From assembly GCF_003130585.1 (NCBI RefSeq), contig NZ_QFKX01000001.1:372001-436000 (forward strand): a DNA stretch of 64,000 nucleotides. Direction: 5' to 3'. Position 1 is the first letter of the stretch, and each line of letters starts with the position of its first letter. The notes under the pieces are model-generated. The model was not told where the DNA came from. It saw nothing but the letters and a program-made list of their open reading frames with translations, and did not search any database. Positions 46,365-55,685 of the stretch are shown piece after piece. A program made the translations under genes and the position numbers. This DNA comes from Brachybacterium endophyticum (GTDB lineage Bacteria; Actinomycetota; Actinomycetes; Actinomycetales; Dermabacteraceae).

Positions 46365-47207
46365 CTAGTTTCTGTTGAACCCAAAGGTCCGAGACATGAG
46401 AGCGTCCTTGTAATGGGCCTCGGAGTGATCGACGTCGGCCTTCGGCGTATCCGGACCGAAGACCCGAAGAATGCTGAACCGGAACGATGTGGCCCGGCTG
46501 ATGTCTCCTCCCACGAGGGCTCGAAGGGCCACGTTGTCGCCGTGTCCGGTCCGCGCATAGCGACGCCATCTGCCGAGGATGCGTTCGGTCCCGTCTGCTT
46601 TGCCGACGTAGTGTTTCCCCGACGTTTCATCGGTGATCAGGTAGATCCCCTGCACGGAGCTCAGAGCGTGTTGCCATGCCCGGTACCGCGAGATCTCGAC
46701 CATGTCCTGAAGCTCGGTGAAGGAGATGACCAAGCGGTCGAACCCCGGAAAAGCCACGGGAGCAGGATCGGAGATCTCGACGATCGGGAATCCTGCCGCA
46801 GCCACACCCTTCTTGGCCCAGTTGATCGTGTCGCCTGACCACTCCACGACGAGCCGCTGCCGCAACGAGCTGAGCAGTTCAGAGGGTCGGAGATCGAAGA
46901 ATCGGTGCTTCGCTGTTGCCTCGGCGGGAAGATGACCGTGGTTCTCGAAAGCGGTGAGGAACCGTGAGCGGCGCTTGCCATCCGCCATGAACACGAGCCA
47001 CAACGGCGGAGGAGAGGTCCCGACCTTGTTTCCGGGCTCTTGCCTGCGCGTGTAGGCGAGCACCTTTTCCGCCGTGAGATCGGCTGTGCCCGTGAGGCCG
47101 TCGGGAGTGAAGGTGTGCCGGACGGCGAGGACGTCGTCGAATCTCGTTTCGGCGGTCGTCAGGACTGTGCCCAGTGTGAGGCGTCCGGATCGGTCGGCTT
47201 CCGTCAT
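46365..47207 (-). CDS. GIY-YIG nuclease domain protein
   Basis: A 280-residue protein with an unrecognised N-terminal region (1-180, containing PPPLWLVFMADGKRRSRFL and DLRPSELLSSLRQRLVVEW) and a C-terminal GIY-YIG nuclease domain: GIYLI at 187-191, HYVGKAD at 199-205, Arg213 in LGRWRRY and Glu263 in SEAHYKDAL. The catalytic Tyr, Arg and Glu are therefore all present. GC content appears lower than in neighbouring genes, hinting at transfer. It lies 176 bp downstream of the helicase gene in the same direction, so the two may act together on DNA. Confidence 0.82.
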   Translation of the reverse strand: MTEADRSGRLTLGTVLTTAETRFDDVLAVRHTFTPDGLTGTADLTAEKVLAYTRRQEPGNKVGTSPPPLWLVFMADGKRRSRFLTAFENHGHLPAEATAKHRFFDLRPSELLSSLRQRLVVEWSGDTINWAKKGVAAAGFPIVEISDPAPVAFPGFDRLVISFTELQDMVEISRYRAWQHALSSVQGIYLITDETSGKHYVGKADGTERILGRWRRYARTGHGDNVALRALVGGDISRATSFRFSILRVFGPDTPKADVDHSEAHYKDALMSRTFGFNRN

Positions 47208-47382
47208 GTTCGACCTCTCTACTCCTGGTCACATCCCGAATGGTCGGTAAGCGGGCGACTTTCGGGCCTGCTGTGTGGGAACGAAGCGTATGGCACGGCG
47301 ACGGTGTAGATGGCCCGAATGTCGCGGGGTGTCTGTGGTCTCAGCGGGCGCCGTCGGCGTCGTGGTCGCTCCGGTGGCCGCG

Positions 47383-49137
47383 TCACTCCCGGTCTTCCGT
47401 CAAACTCCCCGTCGGCAACCAGTCCGCCCCGAGCAGCTGCGCAACATCGCTGAGCCCCTCGGTATCCCCGCCCACGGTGTCGGAGGCCGCGGCGATCCGC
47501 TCCACCATCACCTTGCTGACCTGCTCCTCGACGGTGTCCTGGGCGAAGGCGATGTGCCAGGGCGAGACCTGGTGGTCGCGGTGGGTGCGACCGGTGACCT
47601 GCCGACCCGCGATGCCTGAGAAGCGGGCCTGGTGGAAGAGCCCGACCCGCGGATCGGTGCTGGCCTGTCGGCCGTCTGCGAGGGTCTCGCCGGCGTGCAG
47701 GCTGATCGAGGCGACGGTGGTGAAGACGCAGACCTTCGCCTGCCCGGTCTGGAACCGCAGCCGCTCGGCCTCGGCGTCGAAGCGGTCGCGGCCGTAGATC
47801 GTCGCGACCTCGAGGCCGGCGTCCTGCAGACGCTCGGTGATCGGATCGGCGGCGGTGCCCACGAACTCGACCGAGCACGCGACCTGCCGCTCGGCCTCGA
47901 CCTGCTGGGCGATCCAGGCGACCGTCGAATCGACCCGGATCAGCCCTGCCTTCTGCCGGAAGCGCAGCAGCGCCGCCCGCCCCTTGGCGGTGTTGCGACC
48001 GCGCCGGGCCACGTCCATCTCGCGGCAGAACTCGCCCCACTCCGCTTCGTACGCGCTGCGCTCGGCCTGCGTGAGCGCCACCGGCATCCCCGAGATCGGC
48101 ACTGGCCCCCAGGGCGCTGCGCGGTGCAGCATGGCGGGCGGCTGCGCCTCCTGGAGCCAGCTGCGCACCCGCGCCAGGTCCGTGGTGCGCCGGGTGGCGT
48201 CGGTGGTCCAGGTCGCGCCGTAGCGCCCCCGCTCCACGCCGACCCCGTGGCGTTCGAGAGCGGTGGCGAAGCTGTCGCCGGGCTTGGTCGCCGAGGTCCA
48301 CTCGGTCATGGGCTCGTCGTGCACCTGCGCGTAGGCGGGCGCGAGGTAGGGCAGCTCGAGCGGGGTGTGGCCGGGCGTCGCGGTCGTCGTGATCACGAAC
48401 GGCGCCTTCTCGTGCGCCCTGCCGTGTCCCGAGATCCGCGCCCAGAGCTTCCACCGCTTCGTCGTGGTGCGACGCAGGGCGTGCGCCTCGTCCGCGATGA
48501 TCACGTCCCACGTATGTTCCGCGACCTTCTCCAGCCGGTCCCAGGTGATCACCACCCACTCCAGGCCGCTGTCGCCGAGCGCCGTGATGGTGCGGCTCCA
48601 GTGCCCGATCGTGATCGCGGCGGGCCGGTCGGCGACGACGAGCACCCGCCGGGCATCGCGCAGGGAACCCACCGCGCTCGCACCCAGCACGGCGGAGATC
48701 GTCTTGCCGACGCCCGGCTCGTCGGCCAGCAGGAACTGCCGACCGCCGGCAGCGGCGCGCTCGGCGATCGCGTCGGCCGCCTCGTACTGGTTCTGCCGGG
48801 GCTCGAGATCCTCGGCCGGCTCGGGATTCGGGGTGGGGTCCTCAGGGTTGATGGTGTTCTCGAGGAACCGGCCCAGGGTGTGCGGTCCGGGCGCGTAGGG
48901 CTTGAGGTGCTCCGGCAGGGTGCGGCCGACGTGCAGGTGCATCCGGACCGCCGGATGCCAGCTCGCGCCCTCGACCTGGGTGCCGTAGGGGACGTCGAGG
49001 ATCCAGAGGCGTTCGCCGGGGCCGACGAAGGGGAGGTCGGGCGGGGTGCTGCGCGAGGACTTCCGGCGGTGCGAGGAGCTGCTCCTACGGGATGCTCCGC
49101 CGCGCCGACGGGTGCTGGAGCGACGGGAGGTGGCCAC
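47383..49137 (-). CDS. SNF2-like DEAH helicase/ATPase
   Basis: A 584-residue SF2 ATPase. The N-terminal 30 residues are almost all Arg/Ser/Lys. Walker A (ADEPGVGKTIS, 139-149) and Walker B (IADEAHALRR, DEAH 216-219) are followed by TTTATPGHTPLELPYLAPAY (motif III) and a C-terminal RecA-like lobe ending with the arginine-finger region QVTGRTHRDHQVSP. The overall type resembles phage-like or stand-alone SNF2 proteins lacking extra domains. It may partner the GIY-YIG protein downstream; defence, repair or phage origin are all possible. Confidence 0.85.
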   Translation of the reverse strand: MATSRRSSTRRRGGASRRSSSSHRRKSSRSTPPDLPFVGPGERLWILDVPYGTQVEGASWHPAVRMHLHVGRTLPEHLKPYAPGPHTLGRFLENTINPEDPTPNPEPAEDLEPRQNQYEAADAIAERAAAGGRQFLLADEPGVGKTISAVLGASAVGSLRDARRVLVVADRPAAITIGHWSRTITALGDSGLEWVVITWDRLEKVAEHTWDVIIADEAHALRRTTTKRWKLWARISGHGRAHEKAPFVITTTATPGHTPLELPYLAPAYAQVHDEPMTEWTSATKPGDSFATALERHGVGVERGRYGATWTTDATRRTTDLARVRSWLQEAQPPAMLHRAAPWGPVPISGMPVALTQAERSAYEAEWGEFCREMDVARRGRNTAKGRAALLRFRQKAGLIRVDSTVAWIAQQVEAERQVACSVEFVGTAADPITERLQDAGLEVATIYGRDRFDAEAERLRFQTGQAKVCVFTTVASISLHAGETLADGRQASTDPRVGLFHQARFSGIAGRQVTGRTHRDHQVSPWHIAFAQDTVEEQVSKVMVERIAAASDTVGGDTEGLSDVAQLLGADWLPTGSLTEDRE

Positions 49138-49217
49138 GGCTCGAGGCTACCGGCCTGCGCGGATGGACCCCGCGAGCGCAGCGCTGGGTGACGGTTCGCA
49201 CCGGTTGGTCGACGCCG

Positions 49218-50384
49218 TCACCGTGCCTGATCGGCGAGTGCTTCCACCACGGTCTGTGCGAGGAGGACAGCGCCGTCCCGCACTGCCTGGTCCGCCGCGG
49301 GCGTGGCAGCGGCATCCGCGAACCCGGGCTGATGATTCACGGCGGGCAGGGAGTCGATGCAGAGATAGGGGTGGAGCGCTCGGACGCGTTGGGACACGTT
49401 GCCCATATCCGTCGAGGCTGTCGCCATGCCGCGCGGCCCGTCCTCTGCGAGATCCATGTCCCGTCCCTGTGCGGCGGCGAGGCGCGTGAAGGTCTCGGCG
49501 AGCTCGAGGTCGTTGTGGAACTCGGCGTAGCGGGGGCTCGTCTCCCGCAGCTCCCATGAGCAGCCGGTGGCGATCGCCCCGGCTTCGAAGCAGCGGCGGA
49601 CCCGCTCGAAGGCGAGATCGAGCTCGTCGAGCGAGTCCGCGCGCACGTACCAGGATCCTCTTGCGCTCCCAGGGATCGCGTTCGGTGCCGTGCCCGCCTC
49701 CTGGACGATGCCGTGGATGCGGAGGGAGTCGGGGAGCTGCTGGCGCAGCAATCCGATGGCGACCTGGGCGACGGTGAAGGCGTCCGCCGCGTTCACGCCC
49801 AGGTGCGGGTAGGCGCCGGCGTGCGAGGCCGTCCCCTGGTACTCGACGTCGAAATGGGCGACGGCTCGGGGCCTGGCGAGCACGGCATCCGCCGGCCCCG
49901 GATGGATCATCAGAGCCGCCTCGAGGCCGTCGAAGCATCCGGCCCCGAGCATCGGGATCTTGCCGCCGCCGCCCTCCTCCGCCGGGGTGCCGAGCACCCG
50001 GATCCGCAGGTCGAGCTCATCCGCCACGGCCTGCAGCGCGTGGGCGGCGCCGAGCGCGGCGGCGGCGATGACGTTGTGGCCGCAGGCGTGACCGAGCCCC
50101 GGCAGGGCGTCGTACTCGGCGACCAGGCCGATGGTCCTCGAGCCTGTGCCGTGCTCGGCCACGAAGGCCGTGGGCAGGCCCGCCACGCCGAGGGCCACCT
50201 CGAAGCCCCACGCCTCCAGGCGGCCGGTCAGCACGGCGGCGGACTCGTGCTCGTTCCACGCGGTCTCCGGGCGGGCATGAAGGGTGTGGCTGACGGCCAG
50301 GAGATCGTCGAGCATGCCGTCGACGCCCGCCTCGACAGCGTGCAGCAGCGTCGCGAGGTCGGGCGCGCTCGTCGTCTCCGTCAT
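49218..50384 (-). CDS. M20 family amidohydrolase/peptidase
   Basis: A 388-residue M20D metallohydrolase (AbgB/HipO/indole-acetyl-amino-acid-hydrolase-like). Metal-binding blocks are GHACGHNVIAAAALG (about 110-124) and GTPAEEGGGGKI; the dimerisation lid carries HFDVEYQGTASHAGAYPHLG. It probably hydrolyses an N-acyl or amide bond. It is the last gene of the FMO-RidA-DUF1028-M20 operon, and its ATG shares one base with the DUF1028 stop codon. Confidence 0.9.
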   Translation of the reverse strand: MTETTSAPDLATLLHAVEAGVDGMLDDLLAVSHTLHARPETAWNEHESAAVLTGRLEAWGFEVALGVAGLPTAFVAEHGTGSRTIGLVAEYDALPGLGHACGHNVIAAAALGAAHALQAVADELDLRIRVLGTPAEEGGGGKIPMLGAGCFDGLEAALMIHPGPADAVLARPRAVAHFDVEYQGTASHAGAYPHLGVNAADAFTVAQVAIGLLRQQLPDSLRIHGIVQEAGTAPNAIPGSARGSWYVRADSLDELDLAFERVRRCFEAGAIATGCSWELRETSPRYAEFHNDLELAETFTRLAAAQGRDMDLAEDGPRGMATASTDMGNVSQRVRALHPYLCIDSLPAVNHQPGFADAAATPAADQAVRDGAVLLAQTVVEALADQAR

Positions 50385-51058
50385 CACTCGTCCCCCGGCA
50401 CACCGTAGGAAGGGGCAGCGGTGGGATCGAGGGCGCGTACTCGGTAGTCGGCCTTCTGGGGCATCCACAGCTCGAGCAGTCGGGCGATCTCGCCCAGCGG
50501 ATCCTCGGCGTCGTCGACCCGCAGGTCCGTGGTCCGCCAGGGCACGTCCTCGACGACGGCGAGGCCGGCGGAGCGGATCGCTCCCGCCTCGCCGCCGGCA
50601 TCGACGGCGGCCCGGAAGGCCGCCAGAAGGCGCCGTTCCAGGTCCTCGCCCGCACTCGCCTCGAACGCGTCGACCATCGCGGGGATCACGGACTCGTCGG
50701 CCAGCAGGTTCCCGGCGGCGACGCACTGGTCGCCGATCATGGCGGCCCGCGTCCCGAGCGCGTTCTGCCCGGAGTGCTCGGCCGTCTGCCCGTCGGCGTC
50801 GACCACGGTGAGCTGCCGGTACTCGGCGTGCGGCTCCTCGGCGAGGACGGCGGCGAGAGCAGCGTCTGCGGGGCTGCCTGCCTCGAGCCGGTCGAGCACG
50901 GCGGGGCCGAGGGCCGGGTTGGTGACGTTCTGGGAGGCGACGGCGCCGACGCCTGCCCGCAGGTGCAGACAGCGGGAGGCGACCGCCGGGCTCGAGGAGC
51001 TCACCACCATGCCCAGGGCGCCGGAGCGTGAGTCACGGGCGACGATCGAGAAGGTCAC
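50384..51058 (-). CDS. DUF1028 family protein (Ntn-hydrolase fold)
   Basis: A 224-residue DUF1028 protein. The conserved start TFSIVARDSRSGALGMVVSS, RAGVGAVASQNVTNPALG and SGQNALG are plain. Structures in the family show an Ntn-hydrolase fold; the biochemical role is unknown, although members are often encoded with amidohydrolases and RidA. GTG 51058 overlaps the stop of the ridA gene (GTGA). Confidence 0.85.
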   Translation of the reverse strand: MTFSIVARDSRSGALGMVVSSSSPAVASRCLHLRAGVGAVASQNVTNPALGPAVLDRLEAGSPADAALAAVLAEEPHAEYRQLTVVDADGQTAEHSGQNALGTRAAMIGDQCVAAGNLLADESVIPAMVDAFEASAGEDLERRLLAAFRAAVDAGGEAGAIRSAGLAVVEDVPWRTTDLRVDDAEDPLGEIARLLELWMPQKADYRVRALDPTAAPSYGVPGDE

Positions 51059-51498
51059 CGGGCCGCCCCCTCGTGATCGTCGGCCGGGTCGCTGATCACC
51101 GCGGTGGCGTCGATCTCCACGAGCCATTCGGGGCGTGCGAGCGCATCGACCACGAGACCAGTGGACACGGGGTGCACGCCCTTCAGCCAGCGGCCCATCA
51201 CCCGGTACACGGTCTCCCGGAAGCGGATGTCGGTGAGGTACACGGTCACCTTCACGACGTCGGCGAGGCGGCTGCCGGACTCCTCCAGCAGCAGGGCGAT
51301 GTTGGACATGGCCTTCTCCGCCTGGGCCTCCACGTCGCCGATGCCGACGGACTCCCGGGTATCGATGTCCTGTCCGATCTGGCCGCGCAGGTAGACGACG
51401 CCGCCGGCCACGACGGCCTGGCACAGGTCGTTGTCGAGGTTCTGCTCGGGGTAGGTGTCCTTCGTGTTGAAGGGGCGGATACGGGTGTGCGTGGTCAT
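51055..51498 (-). CDS. RidA family enamine/imine deaminase-like protein
   Basis: A 147-residue RidA/YjgF/UK114 family protein, a trimeric fold that hydrolyses reactive enamine or imine intermediates. The conserved ending is recognisable in IRFRETVYRVMGRW and ALARPEWLVEIDATAV. The catalytic Arg of classical RidA (usually in a CRV-like motif) is not clearly present, so it may be one of the Rid subgroups with another role. It sits between the flavin monooxygenase (4-nt overlap) and DUF1028. Confidence 0.87.
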   Translation of the reverse strand: MTTHTRIRPFNTKDTYPEQNLDNDLCQAVVAGGVVYLRGQIGQDIDTRESVGIGDVEAQAEKAMSNIALLLEESGSRLADVVKVTVYLTDIRFRETVYRVMGRWLKGVHPVSTGLVVDALARPEWLVEIDATAVISDPADDHEGAAR

Positions 51499-52871
51499 CG
51501 GATGCTCTCCTCCAGAAGATGCTGAGCGGGTGCGGACGGGGTCGGCGATGTCGATGTGCTCGACAGGGTCTGCGGGGCGGGTGCGTACTGCGCGTACCGG
51601 CGCCGGGTGTCGATGTGGTCGACGACGTGCATCGCGTCGTGCCATGTGCCCCAGATGAAGCTGGAACCGCGACGTGACAGCCAGGGCAGTCCCAGGAAGT
51701 AGATGCCGGCCTCCGTGGAGACGCCGCGCAGATGGGCGGGTCTGCCGGCGGCGTCGAAGGCGTCGACCTGCAGCCATGTGAAGTCCTGGGCGTACCCGGT
51801 CGCCCAGATGATCGTGGTGATGCCGGCCTCGTGAGGATCGATGGAGCGCACGGGATCGGAGACGCTCGCGGGCAGGGGACCCAGGTGGTGGGCCTCGGGC
51901 TCCTCGGGGAGGTCCAGACCGTTCGCCTCGACGTAGGCATCGGCCTCCTCCAGGAGCTCCAGCAGGTTGGCATCGCCGGCGGCGATGTTGCGCTGCAGGT
52001 CGTCGGCGAAGCGGATCGTGCCGTCCTGCGGGGCCTCGGTGCGTCCCACCAGCGTGATGCCTGCGGCCGCGAGCTCTCGGAAATCGACGGTGTGGCCGCC
52101 GCGGGCGCCGCTCACCGCGATCGTGACGTGGTCGGAGTCCGGTGCGGTCGCGTCCCACTTGCCCAGCACGCCGAGCCACCAGACGAAATCCCGGCCGCGA
52201 TAGCTGCGTGGGGGCCTGTCGTGGGGGCCGACGGAGAGGTGCACCTGGCGTCCGCTCGCGCGGAGCTCCTCGGCGATCTGGGCGCCGGAGGAGCCGGCAC
52301 CGACCACGAGCACGCCGCCCTCGGGGAGCTGCTCGGGGTTGCGGTACGCCGCGGAATGGATCTGATGCGGCACCAGGTCCTCGCTGATGATCCGCGGGGT
52401 GACGGGGACCTGGAACGGGCCGGTCGCCGCGATCACGTTACCCGCGGTGATGGTGCCCTGATTGGTCTCGACGAGGAACCCCGGGGCACTCTCCCTCCGC
52501 GTCACGGAGCGCACCTCGACGCCTGTGCGGACGGGGGCGCCGAAGCTCCGGGCGAACGCGCCGAAGTAGTCGGCCATCTGGTCCTTGGTGGCGAACTCGT
52601 CGGGTCCGACGCCCGGGATCTCCATGTCGGGGAAGCGGTCGTGCCAGGCGGGGCCGTTGGCGACGAGGGAGTCCCACCGGCCGTGCCGCCAGCGGTCGGC
52701 GACGTCGGCCTTCTCGAGGACGATGTGTGGGATGCCCAGGCGGGTGAGATGAGCGCTCGCGGCGATGCCGGACTGTCCGGCGCCGACGATCACGACCTCG
52801 GTGGATTCTGCGGATGCGGCGGGTCCGGGGGAATCGACGGACCCGGTGGCCGGGGCAGGGGGGATAGGCAT
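51495..52871 (-). CDS. Flavin-containing monooxygenase
   Basis: A 458-residue FAD/NADPH monooxygenase. The FAD motif is VVIVGAGQSGIAASAHL (about 26-42) and the NADPH motif VLVVGAGSSGAQIAEEL (about 180-196), with ATG-type motifs NVIAATGPF and IIWATGYAQD. It resembles actinobacterial FMO/BVMO-like proteins that oxidise N, S or ketone carbons. ATG 52871 is preceded by AGGAAGGA; a longer frame begins at 52922 without support. It is probably the first catabolic enzyme of the operon after the MHS transporter. Confidence 0.88.
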   Translation of the reverse strand: MPIPPAPATGSVDSPGPAASAESTEVVIVGAGQSGIAASAHLTRLGIPHIVLEKADVADRWRHGRWDSLVANGPAWHDRFPDMEIPGVGPDEFATKDQMADYFGAFARSFGAPVRTGVEVRSVTRRESAPGFLVETNQGTITAGNVIAATGPFQVPVTPRIISEDLVPHQIHSAAYRNPEQLPEGGVLVVGAGSSGAQIAEELRASGRQVHLSVGPHDRPPRSYRGRDFVWWLGVLGKWDATAPDSDHVTIAVSGARGGHTVDFRELAAAGITLVGRTEAPQDGTIRFADDLQRNIAAGDANLLELLEEADAYVEANGLDLPEEPEAHHLGPLPASVSDPVRSIDPHEAGITTIIWATGYAQDFTWLQVDAFDAAGRPAHLRGVSTEAGIYFLGLPWLSRRGSSFIWGTWHDAMHVVDHIDTRRRYAQYAPAPQTLSSTSTSPTPSAPAQHLLEESIR

Positions 52872-52927
52872 GAAGCTGTCCTTCCTCGGGGGAGACTGCG
52901 GTGGGATGCAGGCGGTCGTCACGCGCC

Positions 52928-54340
52928 TCAGGCGAGCGGTGCCGCGGGCGGTGGAGAGGGGAGCGACGCGCGGCCCTGGGCATCGGTCGGTGCGTCGGCC
53001 GGTGTCGCGTGGGCGGGGGCCAGGTCCTCGTCCTTCATGAGGTCGATGCCGCGGGATTCGCGGATCGTGGCGACGGTGACGATGCCGATCACGCCGACGG
53101 CGGCGAGGAAGAAGCCGGGCATCATCGTGCTGCCGGTGGCATCGATGAGCCAGGTCAGCAGGTAGGGAGCGGTGCCGGCGAAGAACGCTGCGGTCAGGGC
53201 GTAGGCGATCGACAGTCCCGTCTGCCGGGTGCGGGTGGGGAACAGCTCGACGACGGTGACCGCGTGGGTGCCCAGGATGATCGCGAGGATGAGGGCGAGG
53301 CCCATGGTCGAGACGAGCGCGGCCCAGGTGGCGCCCACGCGCATCAGCGCGAACAGCGGCACGGACAGGACGGTGAGCGCGATCGCGGCGGTGAACAGCA
53401 CCGGGCGGCGACCCACGCGGTCCGACGCGGCGCCGGCGAGCGGGACGACCACGAGCGCGAGCGCGGAGCCGACGGTGGACAGGAGCGCCGCGCGGCCGGC
53501 GTCGAACCCGAGGTTCACCTCCTGGTACGTCAGCAGGTAGACCAGCACCACGTAGAACGTCACGTTCATGAAGATCTCCATGCCGCAGGTCTTGAGGAAC
53601 TCGCGCCAGTTGGAGCGGAACACCTCGCGCACGGGGGAGGAGGAGACGGTCTCGAGCTCCTGCAGCGCCCGGAACTCCGGGGTGTCCTCGATGCGTCGGC
53701 GGATGTAGAAGCCGATGAGGCCCAGCGGGACGGTGATCAGGAACGGGATGCGCCAGGCCCAGCCCGTGATCTGCCCGCTGCTGAACACCGTCTCGAGGAT
53801 CAGCACGCAGAAGGAGGCGAGCAGGAAGCCCAGCAGGCTTCCGAACTCCAGCCAGCTGCAGCCGAATCCGCGACGCTTGGCGGGGGAGAACTCGCCCAGG
53901 AAGGCGGCGGCGCTGCCGAACTCGCCGCCGGCGGCGAGTCCCTGGACCACACGGGTGACGATGAGCAGGATCGGCGCCAGGATGCCGATGGTCGAGTAGC
54001 CCGGGAGGACGCCGAGCACGAGCGTGGACAGGGCCATCGAGAGGATCACGATGGTGAGGGTCGTGGTGCGGCCCAGCCTGTCACCGAGGCGGCCGAAGAT
54101 GACGGCTCCGATGGGGCGGACCAGGAAGGAGATCGCGAAGACCCCGAATGTGGCGAGCAGGCCGGCGGTCCGGTCCGACTCCGGGAAGAAGACAGCGGAG
54201 ATCGTGGTCGCCATGTAGGCGTAGACCGCCCAGTCGAACCAGTGGACGAGCACACCGATCGAGCCGGCGACGGTGCTGGTGCGGATGGAGCGGCGGTCGA
54301 CCTGATCGCTGCGCGGATCCGGGACGGCTGGGGCGGCCAT
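52928..54340 (-). CDS. MHS family MFS transporter
   Basis: A 470-residue metabolite:H+ symporter-type transporter: VHWFDWAVYAYMATTISAVF in helix 1, FGRLGDRLGRTTTLT (motif A), RVVQGLAAGGEFGSAAAFLG in helix 4 and a C-terminal charged tail. MHS members import small organic acids or zwitterions such as proline, betaine, ectoine or shikimate. ATG 54340 follows AAGGGGAA. It lies 57 bp upstream of the monooxygenase gene and likely feeds the operon's substrate. Confidence 0.9.
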   Translation of the reverse strand: MAAPAVPDPRSDQVDRRSIRTSTVAGSIGVLVHWFDWAVYAYMATTISAVFFPESDRTAGLLATFGVFAISFLVRPIGAVIFGRLGDRLGRTTTLTIVILSMALSTLVLGVLPGYSTIGILAPILLIVTRVVQGLAAGGEFGSAAAFLGEFSPAKRRGFGCSWLEFGSLLGFLLASFCVLILETVFSSGQITGWAWRIPFLITVPLGLIGFYIRRRIEDTPEFRALQELETVSSSPVREVFRSNWREFLKTCGMEIFMNVTFYVVLVYLLTYQEVNLGFDAGRAALLSTVGSALALVVVPLAGAASDRVGRRPVLFTAAIALTVLSVPLFALMRVGATWAALVSTMGLALILAIILGTHAVTVVELFPTRTRQTGLSIAYALTAAFFAGTAPYLLTWLIDATGSTMMPGFFLAAVGVIGIVTVATIRESRGIDLMKDEDLAPAHATPADAPTDAQGRASLPSPPPAAPLA

Positions 54341-54554
54341 GGGGATTCCCCTTCCTCGGGGTGATGGGTCCGACCAGAATCGGGGCCATCGAGGAATCGT
54401 GCAAATAGCGGAATGTGGGGAACTTCTTCTGTTTTTCAGATAGTGCGGGCAGATTCCCGCCGTGACCGAAGCGTGACGTCCAGTCTCATGAATTGTGCGC
54501 GTGCGGCTCGCCACACGCTGGGGCTTGCCGGGATTTCTGGTCCGTTACTGCAGG

Positions 54555-55496
54555 TCAGAGGTGTTCGTCGGCGGCCATTGCGAGCTCCGATCCGCCGATC
54601 ACATCCCGGCAGGTGTCCGCGAAAGCGCGCGCACGGCGCGTGGGAACAGCCCCCTCGCCATTCCAGGCGAGGACGATGTCGAGAGAGCGCGTCGGCTCGA
54701 GGATCGGAATGTGGTACAGGCTTCCGCCGGAATACGTGGAATCGATCTTCGGCTGCTGGTTCAGGAGAGTGAAGCCATGGCCCATCGCGACCATCGCCCG
54801 CACCGCCTCGTAACTCTCGAACCGGTAGCGCACCGTCGGCTGGAGCCCGTGATTGGTGAACGTGCGCAGGAAGTAGTCACGGCTGAGCGGCAGATCCAGC
54901 AGGACCAGCGGCTCCTTCGCGAGCTCGGCGAGACTCACGGACTCCCGGTGTGCGAGCGGATGATGCTGTGCGACCGCGGCGTAGAGCGGCACTTGCGCGA
55001 GCCGTTCCAGGCGGAGGGTGGCATCCAGCCCGAGGTCGTACGTCAGGGCGACCTCGATCCGGTGGGCGGCGAGGGCCGGCGCCACCTCGTCGGCGGTCAG
55101 CTCGGTGATCCCCACGTGCAGCTTCGGTGCCCGCTCGCCCAGGTCGCGCACGAGCGTGGGCAGGAAGAACGGGGCGAGCGTGCGGAAGCAGCCCACACTG
55201 ACCTTCCCCGTCAGCGACTCGGAGTGCAGCGCCGCCACGGTCTCGTCGACCTCAGCCAGGATCCGCCGCGAACGTTGCAGGAAGTCCTCGCCGGCTGCGG
55301 TCAGCTGAAGCCCTTTGGCCCGCTGCCGGATCATGAGCTGGATGCCCAGCTGGTGCTCCAGGTGGGTGATCGCCGTGGAGATCGCTGACTGCGCGATCAG
55401 GAGCTCCTCCGCCGCGGCCGTCATGCTGCCGTGCTCGGCGGCCGCTACGAAGTAGGTCAGCTGGGTGAGGGAGATGTCCCGTCGACTGGTGGGCAT
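54555..55496 (-). CDS. LysR family transcriptional regulator of the FMO-RidA operon
   Basis: A 313-residue LysR protein: SLTQLTYFVAAAEHGSMTAAAEEL, then LLIAQSAISTAITHLEHQLG as the HTH, and an effector domain from about residue 95 (TGKVSVGCFRTLAPFFLP). It is encoded 214 bp upstream of the transporter gene in the same direction, so it is the natural regulator of the MHS-FMO-RidA-DUF1028-M20 genes. No clear T-N11-A box was picked out in the gap. Confidence 0.87.
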   Translation of the reverse strand: MPTSRRDISLTQLTYFVAAAEHGSMTAAAEELLIAQSAISTAITHLEHQLGIQLMIRQRAKGLQLTAAGEDFLQRSRRILAEVDETVAALHSESLTGKVSVGCFRTLAPFFLPTLVRDLGERAPKLHVGITELTADEVAPALAAHRIEVALTYDLGLDATLRLERLAQVPLYAAVAQHHPLAHRESVSLAELAKEPLVLLDLPLSRDYFLRTFTNHGLQPTVRYRFESYEAVRAMVAMGHGFTLLNQQPKIDSTYSGGSLYHIPILEPTRSLDIVLAWNGEGAVPTRRARAFADTCRDVIGGSELAMAADEHL

Positions 55497-55685
55497 GAGA
55501 CTCCTGGCGCGAACGAGGTGTCGGCAGCGGATCGCGCATCCGCTCGCAGGGTCATTCTGGTCGGTCGCACGGCAGGAGCTGGTGTCGTACCGGAAGGCAG
55601 AGCTGTTGCGTGCTGTGTGCTGCGTGGCATCTTTATCCCGGGGTGGGCACCAGTTCCACCACACCGTTCCACCGAGGAGAACGCC

